This document shows, in pieces, positions 25,686-33,571 of a stretch of 51,414 nucleotides of DNA. This DNA is from Pseudanabaena sp. Salubria-1 (GTDB taxonomy: Bacteria > Cyanobacteriota > Cyanobacteriia > Pseudanabaenales > Pseudanabaenaceae): the NCBI GenBank assembly GCA_023336205.1, contig JALQCR010000031.1, positions 25,001 through 76,414 of the forward strand, in the 5' to 3' direction. Under the pieces are notes generated by a model. The model saw nothing but the letters and a program-made list of their open reading frames with translations. It was not told the origin of the DNA and did no database searches. Made by a program: the position numbers and the translations under genes. How positions within the stretch are numbered: the first letter of the stretch is position 1; each line of letters begins with the position of its first letter.

Positions 25686-26732
25686 ATGAGCCCCAATCGT
25701 AATTTCCACGATCCCATCAGGGTTGGTGTTATAGGTATCGGTAATATGGGGCAGCATCATGCAAGGGTGCTCAGCTTGCTCAAGGATGCAGAATTAATTG
25801 GCGTTTCTGACGTAAGCATAGAACGTGGACGTGATACTGCTAGCAAACATCGAGTGCTCTTTTTTGAAGATTACCATGACCTTTTGCCACTGGTCGATGC
25901 CGTTTGTATCGCAGTGCCCACAAGGCTACATTATGATGTCGGCACAACTTGCCTCAAAGCGGGAGTTCATGTTCTCATCGAAAAGCCGATCGCTGCCACA
26001 ATTGAAGAAGCTGAATCCCTAGTTAAAACTGCCTCTGACCACAATAGAATTCTCCAAGTCGGACATATCGAAAGGTTTAATCCTGCATTCCAAGAGCTGA
26101 GCAAAGTTTTAAAGCATGAGACAATTTTGGCGATCGAAGCCGATCGCATGAGTCCCTATTCACAAAGGGCTAATGATGTATCAGTTGTATTTGATCTAAT
26201 GATCCATGACATTGACATCATTCTAGAATTGGTTGCTTCGCCAATCGTGCGTGTTTCGGCTCATGGCAATCGTGTATCTCCTGAGTCTGAGTACCTTGAC
26301 TATGTGACTGCAACGATAGGTTTTGAAAATGGTGTAATTGCAACTCTTACATCTAGCAAGGTGACACATCGCAAGAAACGTAAAATTACGGCTCATTGCA
26401 CAAATTCACTAACTGAGTCTGATTTTCTAAATAACGAAATTTTAATTTATCGTCAAACTACAGCTAATTGGACAACTGATTATGGTCAAGTCCTTTATCG
26501 TCAAGACGGCTTTATCGAAAAAGTTCACACTAGCAATATCGAGCCTCTTCATGCTGAGCTGGAGCATTTCGTGAATTGTGTCCGTGATACGCAACAGCCA
26601 TCGGTTGGAGGCGATCAAGCTCTAAAGACGTTGCGTCTTGCCAGTCTGATCGAACAAACGGCTCTTGATGGTCAAGTTTGGCGCAGTTGTGATTTAGATC
26701 TACGTGAAATTGCCATAGCAGGAAGTTATTAA
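25686..26732 (+). CDS. Gfo/Idh/MocA-family NAD(P)-dependent oxidoreductase
   Basis: 348 residues from ATG 25686; an upstream GTG at 25677 would add three. The N-terminal Rossmann fold reads VGVIGIGNMGQHHARVLS (residues 10-27). The catalytic lysine motif is VLIEKPIA (about 100). DLMIHDIDIILELV (about 167-180) holds the conserved His/Asp of the C-terminal domain. The family oxidises or reduces sugars and related compounds; UDP-GlcNAc/inositol-type substrates are possible but unresolved. No neighbouring sugar-pathway genes help, and the ribosome site is too close to the ATG to decide the start firmly. Confidence 0.88.
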   Translation: MSPNRNFHDPIRVGVIGIGNMGQHHARVLSLLKDAELIGVSDVSIERGRDTASKHRVLFFEDYHDLLPLVDAVCIAVPTRLHYDVGTTCLKAGVHVLIEKPIAATIEEAESLVKTASDHNRILQVGHIERFNPAFQELSKVLKHETILAIEADRMSPYSQRANDVSVVFDLMIHDIDIILELVASPIVRVSAHGNRVSPESEYLDYVTATIGFENGVIATLTSSKVTHRKKRKITAHCTNSLTESDFLNNEILIYRQTTANWTTDYGQVLYRQDGFIEKVHTSNIEPLHAELEHFVNCVRDTQQPSVGGDQALKTLRLASLIEQTALDGQVWRSCDLDLREIAIAGSY

Positions 26733-26741
26733 AAACCAACA

Positions 26742-26774
26742 GATGAGAGGCGGTACTTCGCACTGCCTCTCATC
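26742..26774. terminator. Hairpin after the oxidoreductase gene (family A apex)
   Basis: GATGAGAGGCGGT-ACTTCGC-ACTGCCTCTCATC with the GGCGGTACTTCGC apex typical of family A. It starts 10 nt after the stop codon, preceded by AAAAACCAAC. Confidence 0.6.
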
Positions 26775-26780
26775 ACTCAC

Positions 26781-26820
26781 AAAAAAGAGAAGTGGAGCTA
26801 GGCTCCACTTCTCTTTTTTA
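26781..26820. terminator. Strong intrinsic terminator
   Basis: AAAAAAGAGAAGTGGAGC-CTA-style loop-GCTCCACTTCTCTTTTTT: a perfect 18-bp stem with T-tract on the downstream side. Confidence 0.85.
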
Positions 26821-27014
26821 TTGCGGATTTACTTGGATATGGGTCACCCATTAGCATGATTGTCTAGAAATAGAACTTCTTTTATAAGACTAAAACCCTT
26901 ATACAGCAAGAGTTTCAACAATTTTTAGGGTATAAGGAACAATGGGAACAATGCTGACTCTCTCCAGTCAAAAGAGTCATCTCACACAGCAAAACAATGC
27001 AGGAACTCAAGCTC

Positions 27015-27515
27015 ATGAAATCTCTTACAAAAATCTCTCTCGGTATTGCGATCGCTACTTCTGTTCTTACCTCTTTTAGTGCGCTCGCCTCAGCTGAAGA
27101 AGTAAAGCAACCAGGTAGCTATGTGGGCGCTGGGATCTCACTCCAAAGCTTTGCTACAAATCCTTCTGTAATTGGCGCAAACTTAGCTGGTCGCTATAAG
27201 TTCGATGGAGCACCCATTTCGGCAAGAAGTTCTGTTCTCTTTGGTAATGGTGGTACTTCAGTTGTTCCTACTATTTCCTATGATTTGCCCGTAGGCGATC
27301 GCGCTAATGTTTATCTTGGGGCTGGTGCATCGTTTAAAGTTGGCGGGAATAGCAGCTTAACAGGTGATCAAACTGCTTTTGCTTTGCAACCTGGTGTAGA
27401 AGTTAGTGTTAACAAGCGCGTTCTACTTTACGGCAATGCTGTAATTCCATTTAATGGTCAAAGTAATGGCTCGGCAGGCACTTCACTTCAAGCAGGTGTA
27501 GGCGTTCAATTCTAA
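27015..27515 (+). CDS. Outer-membrane beta-barrel protein
   Basis: 166 residues from ATG 27015, preceded by AGGAA; the frame is open from an earlier ATG at 26997. The signal peptide is residues 1-27 with cleavage after LASA. The mature part alternates polar and hydrophobic residues in short strands separated by Gly/Asn turns (YVGAGISLQS, ISARSSVLFGNGG, VVPTISYDLPVGDRANVYLGAGASF). It ends in VQF, with the C-terminal Phe typical of outer-membrane barrels. About eight strands can be imagined. No substrate is inferable. The upstream leader of about 200 bp has no recognised element. Confidence 0.8.
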   Translation: MKSLTKISLGIAIATSVLTSFSALASAEEVKQPGSYVGAGISLQSFATNPSVIGANLAGRYKFDGAPISARSSVLFGNGGTSVVPTISYDLPVGDRANVYLGAGASFKVGGNSSLTGDQTAFALQPGVEVSVNKRVLLYGNAVIPFNGQSNGSAGTSLQAGVGVQF

Positions 27516-27522
27516 AAAGCCC

Positions 27523-27559
27523 AAAAACAGAGATGGTGCTTCGCACCATCTCTGTTTTT
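27523..27559. terminator. Hairpin after the beta-barrel gene
   Basis: AAAAACAGAGATGGTGC-TTC-GCACCATCTCTGTTTTT, a perfect 17-bp stem with triloop TTC and T-tract. The apex GTGCTTCGCAC is of family A type; the preceding CCC completes CCCAAAAACAG. Confidence 0.85.
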
Positions 27560-27564
27560 TAACT

Positions 27565-27597
27565 AAAAAAGAAGTTGCAGAGCAACTTCTTTTTTTA
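27565..27597. terminator. Terminator for the DUF6464 gene (convergent)
   Basis: AAAAAAGAAGTTGC-AGA-GCAACTTCTTTTTTT: perfect stem with A and T tracts, overlapping the end of the gene on the minus strand. Confidence 0.85.
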
Positions 27598-27945
27598 TGC
27601 TTCCCAAAAGCGACATCCTTGACATGGACCGTTAGGATTTACAGCACAGCGAATCATTTCTGAACCAGCATTATATCGACAATTACTATCTCCTATCACC
27701 CAACGCCCATTACTCAAACTTCTCTCCAAATTTTCTGGTGCAGGTTGTACATAGACTAAAACTCTAAATAAGTTGTATTTGCCCCTACGAAATTGATATC
27801 GATGGCGGCGTTCTAAAATCGTGTAGGTTTTACCTTCTAAATCAATATGATCGCCAGGCTGGGGAATCCAATCTAGGTATATTTTGCCCAAAGTGCTTTC
27901 AGGATAAAGAGTACAAACCTCTGTCGGCACTGACAATATTTCCAT
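27595..27945 (-). CDS. Small Cys-containing cyanobacterial protein (DUF6464-like)
   Basis: 116 residues. The C-terminal region NGRWVIGDSNCRYNAGSEMI RCAVNPNGPCQGCRFWE has four cysteines in a CX11-12CX7CX2C arrangement that may bind metal. The N-terminal half contains GKIYLDWIPQPGDHIDLEGKTYTILERRH, a small beta-rich fold. The pattern resembles, from memory, a cyanobacteria-wide family (DUF6464); function unknown. It converges on the beta-barrel gene. Confidence 0.65.
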   Translation of the reverse strand: MEILSVPTEVCTLYPESTLGKIYLDWIPQPGDHIDLEGKTYTILERRHRYQFRRGKYNLFRVLVYVQPAPENLERSLSNGRWVIGDSNCRYNAGSEMIRCAVNPNGPCQGCRFWEA

Positions 27946-28014
27946 AGAACTAATTACTTAAACTTTATTTGATTTATTTGAACTCAACTTATTGTAAGCC
28001 CCAAAACTGAAGTA

Positions 28015-28105
28015 TATAGCAATCAAAGTTGGATTAGGACATAAAACCCAGAATACAAATGGCGGCACTTCGTGCCGCCATTTGTATTCTGGGTTTTACA
28101 GCAAT
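28015..28105. repeat. MITE-like hairpin, family A copy (core 28043-28097)
   Basis: Left flank TATAGCAATC...TTAGGACATAAAACCC, core stem CAGAATACAAATGGCGGCAC-TTC-GTGCCGCCATTTGTATTCTG, then GGGTTTTACAGCAATT. The left arm matches the copy at 33151. It lies about 70 bp before the kinase start. Confidence 0.75.
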
Positions 28106-28172
28106 TACCGTTAAAAAGGGTAGGCACACTTTTTTGGCGCTATAATGCTTTTGCCGCAAACGAAGCTTGATT

Positions 28173-28988
28173 ATGCGACTTTGTATCAATCCGAACTGCA
28201 ATAGCCAGAATCTAGACACCGCAGAGTTATGCCAACAATGTGGGTGCGAATTACTCATCGATCGCGCTTATGCTGTCAAGAGATTACTCAGCGATAAAAG
28301 TGGATTTGGGACAATCTACGAAGTTGAAGATGCCAATCAGCATCCTAAGGTACTTAAAATCCTCAAACCTGAATTTAACGATCAGCCGAAAACCGTCGAG
28401 CTTTTTGAACAAGAAGCTTTTTTGTTAGGGCAAATTGATTCTACTGGATTACCCAAAATTGATGCTTATATCCATCATTATTTACCAGACAAAAAAAAGC
28501 TATACGGCATTGTTATGGAAAAAATTGAAGGAATGAATCTCCATGATTGGATCTATAGCCATAAGCGACTTTCAGAAAAAATGGCGATCGGGTGGTTGAA
28601 GCAAATCGTAAGAGTATTGAAAATCGTGCATCAAAAGGGCTATTTCCATCGCGATATCAAACCTTCAAACATTATGCTCAGACCATCAGGGAAGCTTGCT
28701 CTGATTGACTTTGGCACTGCAAGGGAAGCAACCTATACCTATCTAGCTAAGATCGGTAGTGTCGGCGGTGTCACAAAAATCTCTTCTGCTGGTTATACCT
28801 CTCCAGAGCAAGAACGTGGTTTTGCAATTCCTCAGTCTGATTTCTATTCTTTAGGTATGACTTTTTTACATTTAGTTACTAGTACTTATCCTCTCAATCT
28901 GCATGATTCACATACAGATATATACCATTGGCGCGGGGTGCAATTAAAAGTGAAAGTTCAGCTCAATAAGAAATGGAAGAAAGATTAA
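28173..28988 (+). pseudogene. Zinc-ribbon Ser/Thr protein kinase, 5' part (interrupted by ISKra4 element)
   Basis: Start ATG 28173. Residues 1-26 form a zinc-ribbon-like knuckle (C4, C9, C20, C23). The eukaryotic-type kinase domain follows: Gly-rich loop LLSDKSGFGTIYEV, VAIK-type Lys K62 (VLKILKP), catalytic loop FHRDIKPSN with D161, and DFG motif D179 (LIDFGTARE). The activation segment TKISSAGYTSPEQ and the Asp of QSDFYSLG are complete. The frame is cut after IYHWR (residue 254) by the IS at 28936 and runs into it until 28988. The rest is at 30418-30734; joined, the protein is 359 aa and ends in a membrane segment. The catalytic core is nearly complete, but the last helices are lost. Confidence 0.9.
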
Positions 28989-30051
28989 GCCAATAAGCAT
29001 CCCAATCTTGATTAGTACGGCAGATCCTAAGAGCAAGCATAGCCTTAGCATTTTCAATCGTCCACCAAGAGCCAGCAAGCTTTAAACGATTTTGAATAAC
29101 ATAGCGGTGACCACTCTCAATTTCACCAGAGCCAATGGGTAAATTGGAGTCAATCGTGCCCTGATAGTCTAGACGATTAGGACGATTGAAAAGATAGCGA
29201 TAAGCGGATCTAACCACAGCCAGATTGTCAGGAACAGATTCAGGTTCTTGAAACGGCTTAAGAGCTTCAAGGACAGCCGAAGCATGATTGGATTTGAGTT
29301 GTTGCTTCTGCACATCCATCCATGCTTTCGGAGCATCTGGGGAACAAACGCGACTTGCATCGGCTAGATATTCACATACATGATAGAAATCTAGTAAGTA
29401 GCGACTAAGTACACCAAAACGCTGCTCGATTTGGCTAGCAATCCAAGGCGCACCGTCGCCAACCCCATGCACAAAGGTTTCTTCTCCCAATCCAGCACGG
29501 ATAGCACAATCAAGTAATGCTGCTCCTGCATCATCAGTCGAGCCTATCGTTGCTCCGAAAATAGGCTGCTCTTGCTCAGGGGTACGCGCCGAGGTTAGAC
29601 GCGCTTCTTTCCAGCTAATTTTACGCGTCTTACGACGGTCAACTTCTTCGCCATCAGTTTCGCTTGCCGTTGTTTCCACAATCGGAATCATTGTCCCATC
29701 CATCTCCGCTATTAAAAACTCCACACCCTCGATTGCTGGGAATCCTGTTTCCCAACTCTGCGTTTCTAATATACGCTGGGCATGACTTTCTGTGATCTCC
29801 TGTCCTGCACTAATTGGGATGCTTATTCCATGATGTTCCATCATTTTTTTGGGATTTTCCCAAACGCTACATCTGACCCAAAGTCGGTAATCACTCTCTG
29901 CAATGGGCGTGAATATCCTCGGCAATGTACTTCGGCGGCTTTTTGAAATGGTCTCACTACCTGTTTGGACTCTCTTCCAAATTCGATGTACCTTTGCTCT
30001 AGTACTTCGATGCGTCCATATCGGCTGTACCAATAGAGTTTTTTTTACCAC
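28963..30051 (-). CDS. ISKra4-family transposase, main part
   Basis: 362 residues. Recognisable family features are AEMDGTMIPIVE, RRKTRKISWKEARL, FGATIGSTDDAGAALLDCAIRAG, GVGDGAPWIASQIEQRFG, YLLDFYHVCEYLA and PIGSGEIESGHRYVIQNRLK. The frame is entered from the upstream OrfA by a +1 shift (or loss of one A) at an A8 run, T8 on the plus strand at 30039-30046. Otherwise the protein would start at an internal codon. Confidence 0.9.
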   Translation of the reverse strand: MVKKTLLVQPIWTHRSTRAKVHRIWKRVQTGSETISKSRRSTLPRIFTPIAESDYRLWVRCSVWENPKKMMEHHGISIPISAGQEITESHAQRILETQSWETGFPAIEGVEFLIAEMDGTMIPIVETTASETDGEEVDRRKTRKISWKEARLTSARTPEQEQPIFGATIGSTDDAGAALLDCAIRAGLGEETFVHGVGDGAPWIASQIEQRFGVLSRYLLDFYHVCEYLADASRVCSPDAPKAWMDVQKQQLKSNHASAVLEALKPFQEPESVPDNLAVVRSAYRYLFNRPNRLDYQGTIDSNLPIGSGEIESGHRYVIQNRLKLAGSWWTIENAKAMLALRICRTNQDWDAYWLNLSSISY

Positions 30052-30316
30052 CTCGGTGTGAAGATGGATTCGCGGCGATATATGCTTCGCTTTGCTTGAT
30101 TTCTTGCCGCGTTGCCCATGTTTGTAGTGCTGTTTGTCCTAACTGACGGATTTCTTCTATCACTCGTTCCTCGGCTGCGTCGGCTTTGATTAGATCACCT
30201 TCTGCATTTTCTACAACGGATAATAATCCTTCGATTTTCGCTTTCAATTCAGGATAATCGTTTAGTCTTTCTTCTATGCTTTTACTGGACGATGCTGTTT
30301 TTGTTTTTATATTCAC
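29999..30316 (-). CDS. ISKra4-family transposase, N-terminal OrfA
   Basis: 105 residues: a coiled helical region (SKSIEERLNDYPELKAKIEG ...) ending in SHRGGKKNSIGTADMDASKY. It overlaps the main part by about 50 nt in another frame. ISKra4 elements commonly need a frameshift at this point; the A8 run is the likely site. Confidence 0.8.
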   Translation of the reverse strand: MNIKTKTASSSKSIEERLNDYPELKAKIEGLLSVVENAEGDLIKADAAEERVIEEIRQLGQTALQTWATRQEIKQSEAYIAANPSSHRGGKKNSIGTADMDASKY

Positions 30317-30417
30317 GGCTCAATTTTATGACTTCTTTGGATTAGAACTGTTATCCATCATACTTTCTAACCTACTTTATTTCTCCCATTTCACTTTTAA
30401 TTACACCCATTGGCGCG

Positions 30418-30734
30418 AATCGGCTCCACAGATTTCCGATAATTTTGCTCAGTTATTAGACAAACTGATTGCAAAAAGACCAGTTGATCGCCCAGCTGAC
30501 TGTGATGCAATTTTGCATAGCCTCGATGAGCTCGATCGCCTAACCAAAGAGATCCAAACTGAGCGCCAGACTCAGGTAAAACAGCAGATAAAGCAAGCGC
30601 AGCAAAACCGCAGTCGCATTTGGCTCGGATTAGCGATCGCGATTATGGGATTGATAGGATATACGATCGCTGTGTTTAGTCGAATTCTTCCTTCACCTAT
30701 CCCTTTGCCACCGCAAATTATTAAGCCAAAATGA
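30418..30734 (+). pseudogene. Ser/Thr protein kinase, 3' part
   Basis: Continues the kinase frame after the second ATTGGCGCG: ESAPQISDNFAQLLDKLIAK RPVDRPADCDAILHSL is the typical last helix of the catalytic domain with the (K/R)xPxxRP motif. A charged linker and one membrane span (IWLGLAIAIMGLIGYTIAVF) follow, then a Pro-rich tail IPLPPQIIKPK. The stop codon is immediately followed by the MITE at 30735. Confidence 0.88.
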
Positions 30735-30823
30735 TTAGGAATGAAAATCAATTAAAACCAAAATTTGTTGGGGGCTTCGCCCGCCCCAACAAATTTTGGT
30801 TTTAATTGCACAAGTTAATTAAT

Positions 30824-31910
30824 CGCCAATTCAAGGATGAAATGCAACGGGTTCTGATGAAGCAAAGAATACTTCGTAAGGAGTACGATAGTCAAGTGAT
30901 TTTCTGGGTCTGTGATTGATCAAATTCACTGCCTTCTGAAAGTCCTCTTCTTTCACGATTTTAAAGTTTGTACTTTTGGGATAGAACTCTCTAATTAATC
31001 CATTGGTGTGTTCATTCAATCCACGTTCCCATGAATGATATGGATTCGCAAAGAAGGTCTCTAGTTTCAATCTTTCAGATAGCTTCTCATGCCCACAGAA
31101 TTCTCTTCCATTATCAAAGGTCATTGTCTTTCGAGATGTTGATTCTATAGGCTCAAATAGATTGAATGTCACTCTGTTTATCTCATCCATCGTCTTGTTC
31201 TTAGCTAGTCCAGCAAGTAAATACTTCGATGCTTTATCAACATGCGTAACTACGATACCTGTGTGGTTGCACCCGATTACCGTATCACTTTCCCAATGTC
31301 CAATCTCTGTTTTTAAATCTGCAATCTTCGGTCGATTCTCTATCCCTACCCTATTGGGAATGCCACCTCGCTTCTGATGGCGACCTTTGCGCCTTCGTTG
31401 CTTTTGCTTCTGCCTCAGATATTGTTGATATATTCCCATCTCTTGATGGTTTGCATAGATCATCAGATAAATCGTCTCATAGCTGATTTTACCTAGCCCC
31501 TCCCTTTCCATTCTCCCTGCTAGTTGCTCTGGGCTGTGGTGTTGCTCTAACCGTTGTTTGACTTCGGCGATCGTCTCAGCACTGATGCTCTGAAATCTTA
31601 CCTTTGCTTGTTTCCGTCTTGCTTTCATCAGGGCAACCGCAGTATCTGGCAAATAGCCAATCTGTCGCTCGTCTGTATTGCGCGATAACTCTCTTGAAAT
31701 CGTACTTTTGTTTCGCTTCAAGCGACGACCTATCTCTGATACAGATAATTGCTCAATTACTCTTAGTTTATACAGTTCACTTCTTTCTGTGGTGGTAAGA
31801 TGGACAAAGCTCATGAGGGTATCCTAATTATTGTGATTAATATCAGAATATCCTTATGAGTCCCTTTACGCAAAGATCTCTAGGTGTTGCATTTCATCCT
31901 TGAATTGGCG
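30824..31910 (-). mobile_element. IS30-family insertion sequence (1087 bp) inside a MITE
   Basis: 25-bp inverted ends beginning CGCCAATTCAAGGATGAAAT (left) and ending with the exact complement (right). A 3-bp duplication AAT lies at 30821-30823 and 31911-31913. The insertion split the AT-rich arm of MITE B. Confidence 0.92.
30831..31814 (-). CDS. IS30-family transposase
   Basis: 327 residues. N-terminal HTH (LTTTERSELYKLRVIEQLSV, SEIGRRLKRNKSTISRELSR). The DDE core is HWESDTVIG, MTFDNGREF and ERGLNEHTNGLIREFYPK, the last being the IS30 signature; the C-terminal LINHRPRKSLDYRTPYEVF is also typical. Intact; it fills the element. Confidence 0.95.
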   Translation of the reverse strand: MSFVHLTTTERSELYKLRVIEQLSVSEIGRRLKRNKSTISRELSRNTDERQIGYLPDTAVALMKARRKQAKVRFQSISAETIAEVKQRLEQHHSPEQLAGRMEREGLGKISYETIYLMIYANHQEMGIYQQYLRQKQKQRRRKGRHQKRGGIPNRVGIENRPKIADLKTEIGHWESDTVIGCNHTGIVVTHVDKASKYLLAGLAKNKTMDEINRVTFNLFEPIESTSRKTMTFDNGREFCGHEKLSERLKLETFFANPYHSWERGLNEHTNGLIREFYPKSTNFKIVKEEDFQKAVNLINHRPRKSLDYRTPYEVFFASSEPVAFHP

Positions 31911-31954
31911 AATTTTCATTCCTTAGTAGAGAGAAGCGCATAAAGAAGAATGTC

Positions 31955-32112
31955 CTTCACTACAATATTTCTTTTTAAAGTTATGACTTACGCAACAAGA
32001 CGTAGTAGGGGCAATTCATGAATTGCCCCTACAGCAAAATTAGGCTTTCAGGGCATTTTTGCGTAAGTCCTAAAAGTGTTAATTCATAACACTTTAAAAA
32101 GAAATATTGTGG
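31955..32112. repeat. Inverted repeat split by a smaller MITE
   Basis: Left CTACAATATTTCTTTTTAAAG pairs with right CTTTAAAAAGAAATATTGTG-type sequence. Between them lies the MITE at 31984-32070 and a small AAAGTGTT...AACACTTT hairpin. A repeat therefore seems to have been interrupted by another repeat. Confidence 0.6.
31984..32070. repeat. MITE with GACTTACGCA ends
   Basis: 87 bp. Ends TGACTTACGCAA and, complemented, GGACTTACGCAA; flanked by TA on both sides. The core hairpin is GTAGGGGCAATTCATGAATT GCCCCTAC. This end type recalls short TA-inserting MITEs that are widespread in cyanobacteria. Confidence 0.75.
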
Positions 32113-32191
32113 TTTATTTAATAAAAACTGCCGTTAAAATCTCCGCTTATAAATTTTTGTATCACCACCCCAAAGTTATCATTAGCCTAGT

Positions 32192-33145
32192 ATGCAAGTT
32201 AAACGATTAGTAGCGATCGCCTTCTTCTTTCTAACATTGGTTATATTTATCTTCTTAGCAGAACCTGCTAAAACTAAGGTAATTGCTGATGCCAAGTTTA
32301 CGGAAAGTCACCCTAGCATCTCACAACGAACTACGCAAAAAAATACACAAAACATCAGCTTTTCTCCAGAGATAAATCAGTTCGCACCAGTGAAAGGTTG
32401 TGAAAACCAACCACCCGCAAAGCCACCTGAGCCATCATTACCCGCCGCACTAACTTCTATTCCTATCACTCTAGAGCGATTTCGGAAACCCCTACCTACA
32501 TCCACTCCAAATCCTGCTTCTTCTGAGAAAGGAATTACCTATAACCCAAGCGAAATGATTGCTTTGGCAGCAGCTTCTAACTATGGTGAGCGATATCTCA
32601 AAGATCTATCGGGTCAGCCTGCAAATAATCCACCAATTATCGTTCTTCATGAAACAGTTGGCTCTGCTAATAGTGTCATTAATTTTTTTCAGGAATTCCA
32701 TACTGACGAGGGTAATCAAGCAAGCTATCACACATTAGTTGCGCTGGATGGTCGAATTATTTACTTTGTGCCACCAGATAAACGCGCCTTTGGTGCAGGG
32801 AATTCAGTTTTTGTAAGTTCTTTGGGAACAGAAGCAGTACAGACTAATCCTCGGTATCCAAGTTCTGTAAATAACTTTGCTTATCATATTTCTTTGGAAA
32901 CTCCTGCGGATGGAATGCATGATGGTTATACCCATAGTGGATATACAGAAGCTCAATATCAGTCTCTAGCATGGTTAGTAGCGAAAACTGATGTGCCCTT
33001 AGAACGCATAACTACTCACAAAACTGTCGATCGCTCAGGCTCACGTATTGATCCTCGCAGTTTCAATTTTAATCTTTTCCAAAAGCTATTAAGTCAATAT
33101 CCCAGAACCAAAGAAATCTCTATTGGCTGTCCATCGGCTCTTTAA
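32192..33145 (+). CDS. N-acetylmuramoyl-L-alanine amidase (Amidase_2/PGRP fold)
   Basis: 317 residues. A hydrophobic N-terminal segment (residues 5-24) is a signal peptide or membrane anchor, followed by a Pro/Ser/Thr-rich linker to about 115. The catalytic domain (about 120-305) has the zinc ligands of the family: H153 (IIVLHETVGS), H276 (ITTHKTVDRSG) and D287 (RIDPRSFNF), plus SYHTLVALDGRIIYFVPP with H180. The enzyme would cut the bond between MurNAc and the stem peptide in the periplasm, for wall turnover or recycling. The ligand being Asp rather than Cys is common in one branch of the family. Single gene. Confidence 0.88.
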   Translation: MQVKRLVAIAFFFLTLVIFIFLAEPAKTKVIADAKFTESHPSISQRTTQKNTQNISFSPEINQFAPVKGCENQPPAKPPEPSLPAALTSIPITLERFRKPLPTSTPNPASSEKGITYNPSEMIALAAASNYGERYLKDLSGQPANNPPIIVLHETVGSANSVINFFQEFHTDEGNQASYHTLVALDGRIIYFVPPDKRAFGAGNSVFVSSLGTEAVQTNPRYPSSVNNFAYHISLETPADGMHDGYTHSGYTEAQYQSLAWLVAKTDVPLERITTHKTVDRSGSRIDPRSFNFNLFQKLLSQYPRTKEISIGCPSAL

Positions 33146-33150
33146 GTACC

Positions 33151-33266
33151 TATAGCAATGTAAGCTTTGCTTAGGATATAAAACCCAAAAGATGAGTGGC
33201 AGAGCTTCGCTCTGCCACTCATCTTTTGGGTTTTGAATTGTCCTATCTATATCTTACGTTGCTATA
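33151..33266. repeat. MITE-like element, family A, most complete copy
   Basis: 116 bp. Outer ends TATAGCAATGTAAG and, complemented, TATAGCAACGTAAG. Then TTAGGATATAAAACCC / GGGTTTTGAATTGTCCTA. The core stem is AAAAGATGAGTGGCAGAGC-TTC-GCTCTGCCACTCATCTTTT. The whole unit is one long imperfect palindrome, flanked by TA, which suggests TA target duplication. Confidence 0.8.
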
Positions 33267-33322
33267 CTACTCACAATAAAACATACAAAAAAAACTGTAG
33301 CTTCCACTAAAGCAATGCAAGA

Positions 33323-33377
33323 GAAGCCCAAGAGATAAGTGGCGGCGCTTTACGCCGCCACTTATCTTTTGGGCTTT
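33323..33377. repeat. MITE-like hairpin, family A-related copy, inverted
   Basis: AAGCCCAAGAGATAAGTGGC + GGCG-CTTTA-CGCC + complement AAGCCCAAAAGATAAGTGG on the other strand. The outer arm, read on the minus strand, is CTACAGCAGTTTAAGTTTTG CTTGAGAAATAAAGCCC, which aligns position by position with the left arm of 33151-33266. Confidence 0.7.
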
Positions 33378-33546
33378 ATTTCTCAAGCAAAACTTAAACT
33401 GCTGTAGGCTAAAGAAATTAAGCTCATTAGCCCGATCGCCTCAAAATATTTAATGGAGATAGTCAATGATTATTTGATGAAGTCAGTTAAACTTAAGGAG
33501 ATAGACAATAATCCGCACAAACTTTTAACAGGGGCTTTAGGGACAG

Positions 33547-33571
33547 ATGTTTAAGACTAACAAGATAGTTT
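33547..33571 (+). pseudogene. HK1 hybrid histidine kinase, first 8 codons (cut by IS1595)
   Basis: ATG at 33547 reads MFKTNKIV and joins, after removal of the IS1595 and one GATAGTTT, to YGYAIALGITFLG at 34600 in the same frame. AGGGAC upstream is a plausible ribosome site. The native start of HK1 is thus separated from its body by 1 kb. The IS-internal start, if any, would make a different N-terminus. Confidence 0.85.

Larger units (their letters stand above)
28936..30408 (-). mobile_element. ISKra4-family insertion sequence (1473 bp) in the kinase gene
   Basis: Inverted ends GGGTGCAATTAAAAGTGAAA (left) and, complemented, GGGTGTAATTAAAAGTGAAA (right). 9-bp duplication ATTGGCGCG at 28927-28935 and 30409-30417. 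Removing it restores the kinase frame (YHWRESAPQISDNF). It carries a two-part transposase on the minus strand. Confidence 0.93.
30735..31925 (-). repeat. MITE, family B copy 2, split by IS30
   Basis: Left part 30735-30823 (TTAGGAATGAAAATCAATTA..., hairpin AAAACCAAAATTTGTTGGGG, GCACAAGTTAATTAAT) and right part 31914-31925 (TTTCATTCCTTA). Without the IS30 and one AAT it is the reverse complement of 12269-12372 with few changes. A few bases are missing in one side of the GC apex (GGGGGCTTCGCCCGCCCC). Confidence 0.8.
33146..33546. other. Gene-free region between amidase and HK1 with two MITE-like hairpins
   Basis: About 400 bp with no supported ORF. It contains the complete family A element 33151-33266 and the related hairpin 33323-33377. 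The last 170 bp before the HK1 ATG (33547) are AT-rich and probably contain its promoter; no clear -35/-10 pair was settled. AGGGAC precedes the ATG. Confidence 0.6.
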
